Below are positions 1 through 5,763 of a stretch of 12,737 bases of DNA, piece after piece (position 1 is the stretch's first letter; each line of letters begins with the position of its first letter). The DNA is taken from assembly GCA_902783915.1 (NCBI GenBank), contig CACZSX010000094.1, forward strand, positions 1 to 12,737, written 5' to 3'. A program made the position numbers and the translations under genes. Under the pieces are notes generated by a model, which made no database searches, had not been told where the DNA came from, and saw only the letters and a program-made list of their open reading frames with translations. The stretch is from an uncultured Erysipelotrichaceae bacterium. Its GTDB lineage: Bacteria > Bacillota_I > Bacilli_A > RF39 > UBA660.

Positions 1-333
1 ATATGTTTGACCAAGAGCAACATTATCATACTTTGGATTTGAATTTTGTACAATTAAATAACAAGCATATCTACTAAGTTTATAATCAATTATTGGTTTT
101 GCAGTTGGACCAACTTTCACGATTTTGGTGTAAACACCAAAATGGGCATTAATACTGTTATTACTTTGTGAACATGCAACTTGAGCCTTTTCAATTACAA
201 CACTAAAGTATCTCCATTCTTTGTAGCCAAGTATACATTGCAATTCCCTAGCCTCCCAAAACTCATTACCATCTTCATCAAAATGTTTGATGCTTTCAAA
301 TATTTTTTCTTGATATTGTTCTATAGAATTCAT
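1..333 (-). CDS. dinD: DinD-like (DNA-damage-inducible protein D) N-terminal part, cut by window edge
   Basis: The reading frame starts at ATG 333-331 and stays open to base 1, so 111 N-terminal residues are visible and the C-terminus lies outside. The protein resembles the DinD family, which has a Bro-N-like N-terminal domain. Recognisable blocks are WEARELQCILGYKEWRYF (about residues 27-44), an IEKAQVACSQS block, HFGVYTKIVKVG, and KLSRYACYLIVQNSNP followed by ALGQTY. In E. coli DinD the matching stretches read LGYSEYRHF, RAKEACENSG and LSRYACYLVVQNGDP (from memory). E. coli DinD is SOS-induced and is reported to antagonise RecA filaments; the role here is inferred. The start is supported by AAGGAGG upstream, spaced 3-5 bases from the ATG. 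An extended -10 promoter lies at 394-402. No Gram-positive LexA box (GAAC-N4-GTTC) is visible upstream. By hand count GC is about 31%, above murF but like the PgeF-like gene, so composition gives no clear transfer signal. Confidence 0.82.
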   Translation of the reverse strand, partial: MNSIEQYQEKIFESIKHFDEDGNEFWEARELQCILGYKEWRYFSVVIEKAQVACSQSNNSINAHFGVYTKIVKVGPTAKPIIDYKLSRYACYLIVQNSNPKYDNVALGQTY

Positions 334-393
334 TACTCCTCCTTATCTATAAAACTCACACTTAAATATATTTTACACACTTAGATCATAATA

Positions 394-402
394 ATTATAT
401 CA
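394..402 (-). promoter_or_regulatory. Extended -10 promoter for the dinD-like gene
   Basis: On the minus strand the sequence reads TGATATAAT, a perfect -10 hexamer with the TG extension. No good -35 is seen, because that position is occupied by the ddl terminator stem. Transcription would start near 387, leaving a leader of about 50 bases that carries two copies of an 8-base direct repeat (376-383 and 357-364). Confidence 0.5.
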
Positions 403-407
403 TATGT

Positions 408-428
408 AAAAAAGGCTTGATAGCCTTT
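408..428 (-). terminator. Rho-independent terminator after ddl
   Basis: Read on the minus strand, AAAGGCT (428-422), loop ATCA, AGCCTTT (417-411) is followed by further T, giving a run of six T at 413-408. The stem begins in the TGA stop codon of ddl, so it ends the hydrolase-murF-ddl unit. Confidence 0.8.
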
Positions 429-1606
429 CACATTTTTAATTTACCTTTACTTCCTTTTAAGCCATTAAAATTACTTAATATATTTGTTTCAAATGAGAAT
501 ACTTTTCTTTTCTTCCTTTTATATGCTTTAATTGCTAAGTTAATCATTTCATCTAATAGTTGTTTATATGGTTTATTAGTTGCTTCCCATAAATAGAATG
601 ATAATGATCCAGGTATTGTATTTGTTTCATTTATATATATCTTTTTAGATTTTTTGTCTATTAAGTAATCTATTCTTATAACACCTGCAGCATTTAATAC
701 TTTAAATACTTTTTTAGATAATTCTTTTATTTCATTAGTCATTTTAGAATCTAATCTTGCAGGTAATATTCTATTAGTAGATGCCATACCTTTTGAACCT
801 GTTTTCTTTGAATTACCTAGGTATTTATCTCTATAACTCAAAAATTCATCTGCACCCATTACTTCTTCTAGTTCACTAGCTTCTTGTTCCTCATAGTTAC
901 CTAAAACACTACAATTTACTTCTACTAAGTTTTCTACTACTCTTTCTACCAAGATTTTTTCATCATACTTAATAGCTTCTTCAATAGCCTCTTTAACTTC
1001 ATCTTCATTTTTAGCCTTACTTATACCCACACTACTACCAAGTCTTGCAGGTTTAACCATTACTGGGTATCCGATAGATTTAATTTCCTTTAGTACTTCT
1101 TTTTCATTTTCTTTATATTCTGAATCAAAGAACCACATATACTTAGTTACAGGTAATTTAGATGATTCAAGTATTTGTTTTTGGAACACTTTATCTTGAC
1201 CTACTGATGCAGAATATAAATTTGATCCTACATATGGAATACCTATTAATTCAAGATATCCCTGTAATGTACCATCTTCTACATTTGTACCATGTACAAC
1301 TGGAAGTACTAAATCTATATAATCTATTATTCTTTTTATACCATTCTTTTTAATAATTACAAATTTATCACCTTTATTACATAGTACTACATTAGTAGCA
1401 TATTTCTTCATTAAATCTAAATCACTATATATTTCAATATCTTTTAATAATCTACCTGTATACCATTCTCTATCTTTACCTATATATATAGGTATTATTT
1501 CGTATTTTTCTTCATCTAATGATTTCATAGCCTGAACAGCTGAAATAATACTTACTTCATGCTCAACACTTTCGCCACCAAATATTACTCCTACTCTTAA
1601 TTTCAT
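428..1606 (-). CDS. ddl: D-alanine--D-alanine ligase (ATP-grasp)
   Basis: Makes the D-Ala-D-Ala dipeptide for cytoplasmic peptidoglycan precursor synthesis. The 392 residues carry the ATP-grasp features of Ddl: GGESVEHEVS with Glu15 in the position of the catalytic Glu, HGTNVEDGTLQG (105-116), the ATP-binding stretch VMVKPARLGSSVGIS (182-196), Arg311 in RID, and NETNTIPGS (326-334) with the metal ligands Glu327 and Asn329. The omega-loop pair Lys261-Tyr262 in SYRDKY matches the Lys-Tyr of D-Ala-specific enzymes; D-lactate ligases such as VanA have His instead of Tyr. The segment SLSFYLWEA differs from textbook Ddl and looks like a divergent clostridial-type subfamily. A basic C-terminal tail of about 25 residues is additional. 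The start is ATG 1606-1604: the TAGGAG ribosome site abuts the upstream in-frame GTG 1615-1613, which is therefore too close to be used. Last gene of the operon; stop TGA. Confidence 0.88.
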   Translation of the reverse strand: MKLRVGVIFGGESVEHEVSIISAVQAMKSLDEEKYEIIPIYIGKDREWYTGRLLKDIEIYSDLDLMKKYATNVVLCNKGDKFVIIKKNGIKRIIDYIDLVLPVVHGTNVEDGTLQGYLELIGIPYVGSNLYSASVGQDKVFQKQILESSKLPVTKYMWFFDSEYKENEKEVLKEIKSIGYPVMVKPARLGSSVGISKAKNEDEVKEAIEEAIKYDEKILVERVVENLVEVNCSVLGNYEEQEASELEEVMGADEFLSYRDKYLGNSKKTGSKGMASTNRILPARLDSKMTNEIKELSKKVFKVLNAAGVIRIDYLIDKKSKKIYINETNTIPGSLSFYLWEATNKPYKQLLDEMINLAIKAYKRKKRKVFSFETNILSNFNGLKGSKGKLKM

Positions 1607-1614
1607 ATGTTTCA

Positions 1615-1620
1615 CTCCTA
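1615..1620 (-). promoter_or_regulatory. Ribosome binding site deciding the ddl start
   Basis: TAGGAG on the minus strand lies 8 bases before ATG 1606-1604. Its first three bases are the TAG stop of the upstream murF-like gene, so termination and initiation are close. The alternative GTG overlaps the last base of this site and is rejected as start. Confidence 0.75.
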
Positions 1621-3183
1621 TCTAAATAAATCTGGTAAATCATTTTCTAATAGTACATAAGTTTCTTTCTCTTTTAACTTATTTACTAATGGAAATGCAT
1701 CTATTACTTCTTCTAAAATATAAATATGTTTATCACTATAATTTTTACTTTTTAATCCAGTATATATTGCTTTTGTTTGTTCTCTTCCAATAAGTATTAC
1801 TTCATCAGCGACCTCTGCAATATGTTCTCCAAATTTCATATTTTCTTCATCTTGTATACTTCCTAATTCTATCATACCTGGTGTTACTACCATCTTCTTA
1901 CCAGGCATCATATTAAGCACATCAAGCGCCATAGATGCTCCAACTGGATTTGAATTATATGCATCATCTATATAGTATATATCATTGCTTTTCTTAATTT
2001 CAAGTCTATGTTCAACTGGTTTTACACTTTTTACCGCTCTTTGTAATTTATTTATATCTATTTTTAAATAATGTCCAAGTGCTATACTTGCTAAAATATT
2101 ATATATATTGGCATATCCAAGTAATTTAGTTTCAAAACTATATTTTGTTTTATCTCCTTTAATTAACAAATCAAAAGATGTACCAGTATTTTTTATCTTT
2201 ATATTAGTTGCCCTATAATCAGCATCATTATCAATACCTATCCATAATATTTTTACTTTATTTTTTAAATTATAATTGACTTGTAATGGATCATCACTAT
2301 TTAATATACCCACACCATCACTAGGTAGGCTTTCTATTAATTCAAATTTACCTTTTTGAATATTTTCTTGTGATCCAAATAACTCCATATGAGCTTTGCC
2401 AATTCTAGTTAATATTCCATATTTTGGATGCACTAAATCACATAATTCCTTTATTTCACCTATTTTATATGCACCCATCTCTGCTATAAATATTTCATCA
2501 AATTTATCTAAATTATTATTTATAGTCATTATAAGACCATATGGTGTATTTAAATTTTTAGGTGTAGGAATAGTATTATATTTTACATTTAATATTTCAT
2601 TTAATATATTTTTACTACTTGTTTTACCATAACTACCTGTTATTCCAACAACTTCTAAATTAGGCATATTTTTAAGTTTATTCATTGCTTTTCTTTTAAA
2701 TTTTAAAAATACACATTTTTCTATTGGTATATTAACTTTTACTGCAATCAAAGATATGTAATACATAAAATATCCAATAAAAGAAAGAATTATATAATAA
2801 TTAATATTTAATTTCAAACCAAAGAATATCATAAGAGATATTAATACAAATATAGTTAATAATAATCTTTTAATTCTTGCTGTAACTACTAAATGTTTTT
2901 TTACTACTATTTTATAACTAATACCAAAACTTCTAATTATTAATAACAAATATATTATTAAGAATAATATATCAATTACTATTCCTTTTTTTACATAAAG
3001 AATAAAAAATATTAAAAATAGTTGAGCTAGTGTAAAAGATAACATTATTTTAGTAAAATTCTTATTAATCCATTTAAAATATCTAAAATCATCGTCATAT
3101 AAGTTTTGCTGTAACATATGTAATGAATCTTTAGTCACATAATACATATAGATTAACCATATAAAAGTAAGTAATATTTTCAT
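1618..3183 (-). CDS. murF: Membrane-anchored MurF-like Mur ligase
   Basis: Likely adds D-Ala-D-Ala to the UDP-MurNAc peptide (MurF activity). The 521 residues have two halves. Residues 1-150 hold about five hydrophobic segments (roughly 1-16, 46-64, 68-85, 107-122, 128-149) in place of the usual soluble UDP-binding domain. From about 176 the Mur ligase core follows: P-loop TGSYGKTS (182-189), the TPKNLNTPYG block (207-216), AEMGAYKIGE (234-243), GKAHMELFG (262-270), a KGK at 277-279 where Mur ligases have the modified Lys, NSDDP (295-299), the EHRLE hinge (391-395), and DDAYNSNPVG (406-415) with PGMIELG. The C-terminal half has the MurF pattern DDxYNxNP. The end, LLENDLPDLF, differs from the KGSR-type ending of classical MurF. 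It starts at ATG 3183-3181 with AGGAGG six bases upstream and shares one base with the TAA of the preceding hydrolase gene (TAATG), so the two are translationally coupled. Substrate specificity is inferred, supported by the ddl neighbour. Confidence 0.8.
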   Translation of the reverse strand: MKILLTFIWLIYMYYVTKDSLHMLQQNLYDDDFRYFKWINKNFTKIMLSFTLAQLFLIFFILYVKKGIVIDILFLIIYLLLIIRSFGISYKIVVKKHLVVTARIKRLLLTIFVLISLMIFFGLKLNINYYIILSFIGYFMYYISLIAVKVNIPIEKCVFLKFKRKAMNKLKNMPNLEVVGITGSYGKTSSKNILNEILNVKYNTIPTPKNLNTPYGLIMTINNNLDKFDEIFIAEMGAYKIGEIKELCDLVHPKYGILTRIGKAHMELFGSQENIQKGKFELIESLPSDGVGILNSDDPLQVNYNLKNKVKILWIGIDNDADYRATNIKIKNTGTSFDLLIKGDKTKYSFETKLLGYANIYNILASIALGHYLKIDINKLQRAVKSVKPVEHRLEIKKSNDIYYIDDAYNSNPVGASMALDVLNMMPGKKMVVTPGMIELGSIQDEENMKFGEHIAEVADEVILIGREQTKAIYTGLKSKNYSDKHIYILEEVIDAFPLVNKLKEKETYVLLENDLPDLFR

Positions 3184-3914
3184 TATTTACCTCCTAAAAA
3201 ACTTTTTAATACATTTATAGTTTGATCAATTCTTTCTAAATATGCATAATGTGTACATCCCTCATATATAATTAAACCTGCATCTTTCATTATACTTTCT
3301 GCATATTTTGCATCTTCCACGCTTACCGCTGTATCCAAATCTCCCCATATAAGTATTGTAGGCACTTCTATATTTTTTAAGTATTCAGTTAAATCTTCAT
3401 TTACAGTATTTACTAATATTGTCCTCATCATTGGTGATGCATTTCTATAATCTGTAGAACCAATCTTAGTTTTCATATATGCTTCTAATTCTTTTATTAC
3501 TGGTACTTTTTTCATGAATTTTAATAATTTTACTTTAAAAGTATTTTTCTTTGTACTTCTTCTAAAAGGTGCACTTAAAAGTACAAGTTTTTCAACTTTT
3601 CTTTTCGCGCTATAAATAATAGCTATTCTTCCACCAAAAGAATGTCCTACTAATATAGGATTTTTTACCTTTAATTTATCTAAAAATTCACATAGCAATT
3701 CATAATAATCATATATAGTGTATCCATATGTTGGTTCACTACTTTTACCAAAACCAGGTAAATCCAAAACTATAATTCTATAATCTTTTTCTAAACCCTT
3801 ACCAATTGGATTCATCATTTCAATATTTTGACCCCAACCATGTAATAAAACTATAGGTTTACCCTTTTTATTGCCATATTCAACATAATTTATATAAACA
3901 TCTTTAATATTCAT
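3183..3914 (-). CDS. Alpha/beta hydrolase
   Basis: 243-residue alpha/beta-fold hydrolase. Visible elements are the oxyanion-region HGWG (25-28), DLPGFGKS (51-58), the nucleophile elbow GHSFGG with Ser92, the acid Asp194 in WGDLD, and His222 in GCTHYAY, giving a complete Ser-Asp-His triad. No signal peptide or membrane segment is seen, so it is probably cytoplasmic. The substrate is unknown; relatives include esterases, lipases and C-C hydrolases. It is the first gene of the operon with murF-like and ddl, with translational coupling to murF. That placement suggests a job linked to the cell envelope, but this is inference. The start at ATG 3914-3912 has AGGTGAG upstream, and a promoter lies at 3945-3973. 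Confidence 0.82.
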   Translation of the reverse strand: MNIKDVYINYVEYGNKKGKPIVLLHGWGQNIEMMNPIGKGLEKDYRIIVLDLPGFGKSSEPTYGYTIYDYYELLCEFLDKLKVKNPILVGHSFGGRIAIIYSAKRKVEKLVLLSAPFRRSTKKNTFKVKLLKFMKKVPVIKELEAYMKTKIGSTDYRNASPMMRTILVNTVNEDLTEYLKNIEVPTILIWGDLDTAVSVEDAKYAESIMKDAGLIIYEGCTHYAYLERIDQTINVLKSFLGGK

Positions 3915-3944
3915 TATCTCACCTACTTTTATTTTATCACTATT

Positions 3945-3973
3945 ATTATATGCTAATCAAGAAATTAGGCGAA
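3945..3973 (-). promoter_or_regulatory. Promoter of the hydrolase-murF-ddl operon
   Basis: Minus strand: a perfect TATAAT (3950-3945) with a weak -35 TTCGCC (3973-3968) 17 bases upstream. An overlapping alternative is TTGATT (3960-3955), 18 bases, then TGATAAAAT (-10 at 3936-3931). That alternative would leave a leader of only about 15 bases, so the first is preferred. Confidence 0.5.
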
Positions 3974-3982
3974 TAAATTAAT

Positions 3983-4007
3983 AAAAACAAGATATTATCT
4001 TGTTTTT
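3983..4007 (-). terminator. Rho-independent terminator after the PgeF-like gene
   Basis: A ten-base perfect stem, AAAAACAAGA (4007-3998 on the minus strand) with its complement at 3992-3983 and a five-base loop; the descending arm ends in five T. The TAA stop (3997-3995) lies in the loop. The flanks are A/T symmetric, but no plus-strand gene approaches it. Confidence 0.75.
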
Positions 4008-4765
4008 ATTTTTTCTTTAAAATATGCACCAACTAAGAATCTACCATTTTTTGATTCATCACCATGTTTATATGCATAGTTTGAATAAAAATTAGGATCA
4101 CTAATAGTGTCTATAGGAGATGTAGTTACCCCTTTTACACCTCTCAACATAAGCTGAGATATTACTGCGTTTTTTAAATTGATTCTATATCCTTCCTTAG
4201 TTTCATCTATAAAGTGTTTCCAATCATCATGTGTAGCCCAATAAGGATATGTTTCATATACATAACTATACCCTGCACATGGTCCAATATATGCATTTAA
4301 TTCACTATCTTTTGCTCCTGATGCTTTACTTACTGCATCAACTAAACTAACCGGTAATTCTTTATCAATCATTTGTGAACTACAATGAGCTATACCAAGA
4401 GTATCTCTTGCACTTACTATTACTATTGGACAATCTGCGACAGGATATGCAAGTACTACTCCTTTTAAACTACTTCTTATAAGCATTACATCACATTTTA
4501 TATCTAAATTCCATAAATCATAATTTGGATCTTGGTTTAATAATTCTCTTATATTTTCTGTAACATCTTCTGATACAAATGGCACTTTTGCTGGTGTTAA
4601 TGGTACAAGTATTTTAGTACCATCAAACCCCTTTAACTCTCCTAATCTTTTTCTTCTTATCTTTAAATCTTTTATTATTTCTTCTCTAGTTAGTGATTCA
4701 TTATAAAAATCCTTTTTACCACTCATAGGGCCATTAGTTCTATCACTATTAAATATATTAATCAT
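3995..4765 (-). CDS. PgeF/YfiH-like laccase-domain protein, divergent
   Basis: Related to the YfiH/PgeF (DUF152, laccase-domain) family, whose characterised members correct misincorporated residues in peptidoglycan precursors or have purine nucleosidase-type activities. The 256 residues show CDVMLI (91-96), PVADCPIVIV (108-117) with Cys112 in the metal-ligand position, GIAHCSS (124-130) with His127 matching the His of the family AHAGW motif, YIGPCAGYSYVYE (159-171), the NLKNAV helix, and NFYSNYAYKHG before GR near the end, matching the family FFSYRR-GR block. The first ligand His of the family (in QVHG) is missing: that region reads VPLTPAKVPFV. The C-terminal Cys of the family (RCT) is Asp here. 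A typical metal site is therefore incomplete, and function may differ. Start: AAAGGAGG at 4779-4772 lies inside the longer frame, six bases before ATG 4765-4763, which rules out the ATG at 4786. Single-gene unit with its own promoter and terminator. Confidence 0.7.
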   Translation of the reverse strand: MINIFNSDRTNGPMSGKKDFYNESLTREEIIKDLKIRRKRLGELKGFDGTKILVPLTPAKVPFVSEDVTENIRELLNQDPNYDLWNLDIKCDVMLIRSSLKGVVLAYPVADCPIVIVSARDTLGIAHCSSQMIDKELPVSLVDAVSKASGAKDSELNAYIGPCAGYSYVYETYPYWATHDDWKHFIDETKEGYRINLKNAVISQLMLRGVKGVTTSPIDTISDPNFYSNYAYKHGDESKNGRFLVGAYFKEKIKTR

Positions 4766-4771
4766 ACTCCC

Positions 4772-4779
4772 CCTCCTTT
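4772..4779 (-). promoter_or_regulatory. Ribosome binding site deciding the PgeF-like start
   Basis: AAAGGAGG on the minus strand, six bases before ATG 4765-4763. It would encode Lys-Arg-Arg if the upstream ATG 4786-4784 were used, which is a typical sign of an over-extended start. Confidence 0.85.
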
Positions 4780-4791
4780 TTGGCATTAAAT

Positions 4792-4819
4792 ATTTTAATC
4801 TAATTTATTATTTTGTCAA
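4792..4819 (-). promoter_or_regulatory. Strong sigma-A-type promoter of the PgeF-like gene
   Basis: Minus strand: consensus -35 TTGACA (4819-4814), 16-base spacer, -10 TAAAAT (4797-4792). The -35 directly follows the T tract of the upstream terminator, so this gene is insulated from the preceding unit. Confidence 0.75.
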
Positions 4820-4847
4820 GAAAAAAACTACTAGTTTTTAGTAGTTT
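4820..4847 (-). terminator. Rho-independent terminator after the amidotransferase-like gene
   Basis: Nine-base perfect stem AAACTACTA (4847-4839) and TAGTAGTTT (4833-4825) on the minus strand with a five-base loop, then T through 4821. The TAG stop codon (4833-4831) is part of the stem. Confidence 0.8.
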
Positions 4848-5433
4848 CTATAAAATATTTTATTAAATTTAATTCATTTTTATCAAAATCAATCATATCT
4901 TCTGGATGCCATTGAACTCCTACTACAAACTTTTTATTAGGATATTCTATTGCTTCTATATAACCATCTTCTGAATATGCACTTACATTATAATTACCTA
5001 TATCTACCACATGATAATTATGTCTACTATTTACATAATTGTCTCCTATTATTTTATTTATAATACTGCCTTCTTTTGTTTTAATTTTATGAGTAATCAA
5101 ATAATGATTATTAATATTTTTTTCGATACTATTAGCCATTATTTGCATTCCTAAACATATTCCTAATAGTGGTATATCTTTTTCTATAGCATAATTACAT
5201 ATATATTTATCATAATTATAAATATCAGTTCCACCCGGCATTATAATTCCATCACATAACTTTAATACTTTTTCTATATCATTAGCTGGTAATATAAGTA
5301 CAGGAATGCCTCCTAATTTATTAATTGCATTTACTATATTATTATTTACTTTAATGTAATCCTCATTTTTTCTTCCAACTATACCTATAATAGGTTTAGT
5401 TAAAAAGATTGATTTCTCAATCTTTTTTAGCAT
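4831..5433 (-). CDS. Class I glutamine amidotransferase-like hydrolase (PuuD family)
   Basis: Resembles the gamma-glutamyl-gamma-aminobutyrate hydrolase (peptidase C26) branch of class I amidotransferases, which cleave gamma-glutamyl amide bonds. Residues: PIIGIVGR (14-21) as first strand, CDGIIMPGGTD (60-70) as oxyanion strand, nucleophile Cys93 in GICLGMQ, VNSRHNYHV (134-142), and VQWHPED with His176 and Glu178, so the triad is complete. At 200 residues it is shorter than E. coli PuuD (about 254); the segment between GGTD and the nucleophile strand, where PuuD carries a longer loop, is compact. The start ATG 5433-5431 overlaps the last 7 bases of the upstream tiny gene; only a modest AGGA lies upstream. 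Codons 3-10 form a strong hairpin with a T run. No other conventional start exists before the essential first strand. The true substrate is unknown; the neighbours suggest a sporulation or envelope link, which is inference. Confidence 0.78.
   Translation of the reverse strand: MLKKIEKSIFLTKPIIGIVGRKNEDYIKVNNNIVNAINKLGGIPVLILPANDIEKVLKLCDGIIMPGGTDIYNYDKYICNYAIEKDIPLLGICLGMQIMANSIEKNINNHYLITHKIKTKEGSIINKIIGDNYVNSRHNYHVVDIGNYNVSAYSEDGYIEAIEYPNKKFVVGVQWHPEDMIDFDKNELNLIKYFIETTKN
5402..5427 (-). terminator. Terminator-like hairpin inside the first codons of the amidotransferase gene
   Basis: On the minus strand an 11-base perfect stem (5427-5417 pairing with 5412-5402) encloses a GAAA loop of the stable GNRA type. 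The descending arm ends in five T. It starts in the TAA stop of the upstream tiny gene and lies wholly within codons 3-11 of the amidotransferase gene. It looks like an intrinsic terminator or attenuator ending most transcripts after the tiny genes. The T tract is short and is part of the stem, so efficiency is uncertain. Confidence 0.5.
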
Positions 5434-5537
5434 ATTACTGATCCTAATATTATAGCTAATAAAATATATAAAACAATAACTACAAGAAAGCCATTGTTGT
5501 TAGTACATCCACAATTATTAGTTGTATTACAAGCCAT
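5427..5537 (-). CDS. Tiny YjcZ-like membrane protein with Cys/Asn-rich N-terminus
   Basis: 36-residue protein. Residues 1-16 are polar and rich in Asn, Thr and Cys (Cys3, Cys9, Cys11); residues 17-34 (FLVVIVLYILLAIILGSV) form one membrane helix, and the last residue is Cys36. The pattern of a short Gly/polar start followed by FxLxxVLxxLLxIIxG resembles the YjcZ family of tiny sporulation-associated proteins of Bacilli. Its biochemical role is unknown even in the family. ATG 5537-5535 is preceded by TAAGGAGG seven bases upstream. It lies 16 bases after the other tiny gene and overlaps the amidotransferase start by seven bases, so the three form one unit. Confidence 0.65.
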   Translation of the reverse strand: MACNTTNNCGCTNNNGFLVVIVLYILLAIILGSVIC

Positions 5538-5553
5538 TTTTACACCTCCTTAT

Positions 5554-5637
5554 TTAAATGTAGGCACCAACTACGATTACTAAAATTATAAATAATACAA
5601 GAACTATAGCAGCTCCACTAACGTATCCGTGTCCCAT
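5554..5637 (-). CDS. Tiny YjcZ-like membrane protein
   Basis: 27-residue protein: MGHGYVSGAA followed by one membrane helix, IVLVLFIILVIVVGAYI. The Gly/Tyr-rich start and the GxAxxLVLFIILVIVVG helix closely match the YjcZ family of tiny sporulation proteins of Bacillus (family knowledge; no search was possible). It is probably a single-pass inner-membrane or spore-envelope peptide. AAGGAGG eight bases before ATG 5637-5635 is a very strong ribosome site, arguing that the short frame is real. First gene of the unit divergent from prsA. Confidence 0.68.
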   Translation of the reverse strand: MGHGYVSGAAIVLVLFIILVIVVGAYI

Positions 5638-5666
5638 AATCGATTCCTCCTTTTCTATCTTCACAT

Positions 5667-5694
5667 TATTTTATGGTAAAATCAAAAGTTTGTG
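5667..5694 (-). promoter_or_regulatory. Possible mother-cell sigma (SigE/SigK-like) promoter for the tiny genes
   Basis: Minus strand: CATAAAATA (5675-5667) fits the SigK -10 pattern CATAnnnTA and is close to the SigE -10. A CACA (5694-5691), 15 bases further upstream, fits the loose SigK -35 AC core. No convincing sigma-A promoter was found in this gap on this strand. In such AT-rich DNA the match could be chance. Confidence 0.3.
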
Positions 5695-5713
5695 ATTACT
5701 TATAACTAAATTA

Positions 5714-5742
5714 TTGTATTTTTATTCTTTTTTTGTTATCAT
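5714..5742 (+). promoter_or_regulatory. Sigma-A-type promoter for the prsA-like gene
   Basis: Weak -35 TTGTAT (5714-5719), 17-base spacer, -10 TATCAT (5737-5742) preceded by the TG extension (TGT). The start would be near 5749, just before GGGAGG and ATG 5764, giving a short leader. Confidence 0.45.
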
Positions 5743-5763
5743 TGTAAATGTTGGGAGGATAAA

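Noticed and set aside
181..384. Plus-strand frame of 67 codons near the left edge
   Set aside because: It lies opposite the DinD-like gene, which has clear family motifs, a ribosome site and a promoter; the plus frame has neither.
428..430. TGA read as tryptophan (Mollicutes code)
   Set aside because: Trp is read from TGG in ddl, and the ddl TGA coincides with the end of the family fold and an intrinsic terminator, so TGA is a stop.
1162..1353. Plus-strand frames at 1162-1353, 6750-6938 and 8046-8243
   Set aside because: All lie antisense to well-supported or better-signalled genes and have low-complexity hydrophobic translations typical of AT-rich shadows.
2396..2632. Plus-strand frame of 78 codons
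   Set aside because: It lies fully opposite the Mur ligase core, including the region of the P-loop, and has no ribosome site.
5449..5476. Promoter-like TTGTTT-16-TATAAT inside the second tiny gene, upstream of the amidotransferase
   Set aside because: Its start would fall only about nine bases before the ATG, after the AGGA ribosome site, and the bases encode a hydrophobic helix, so the match is probably chance.
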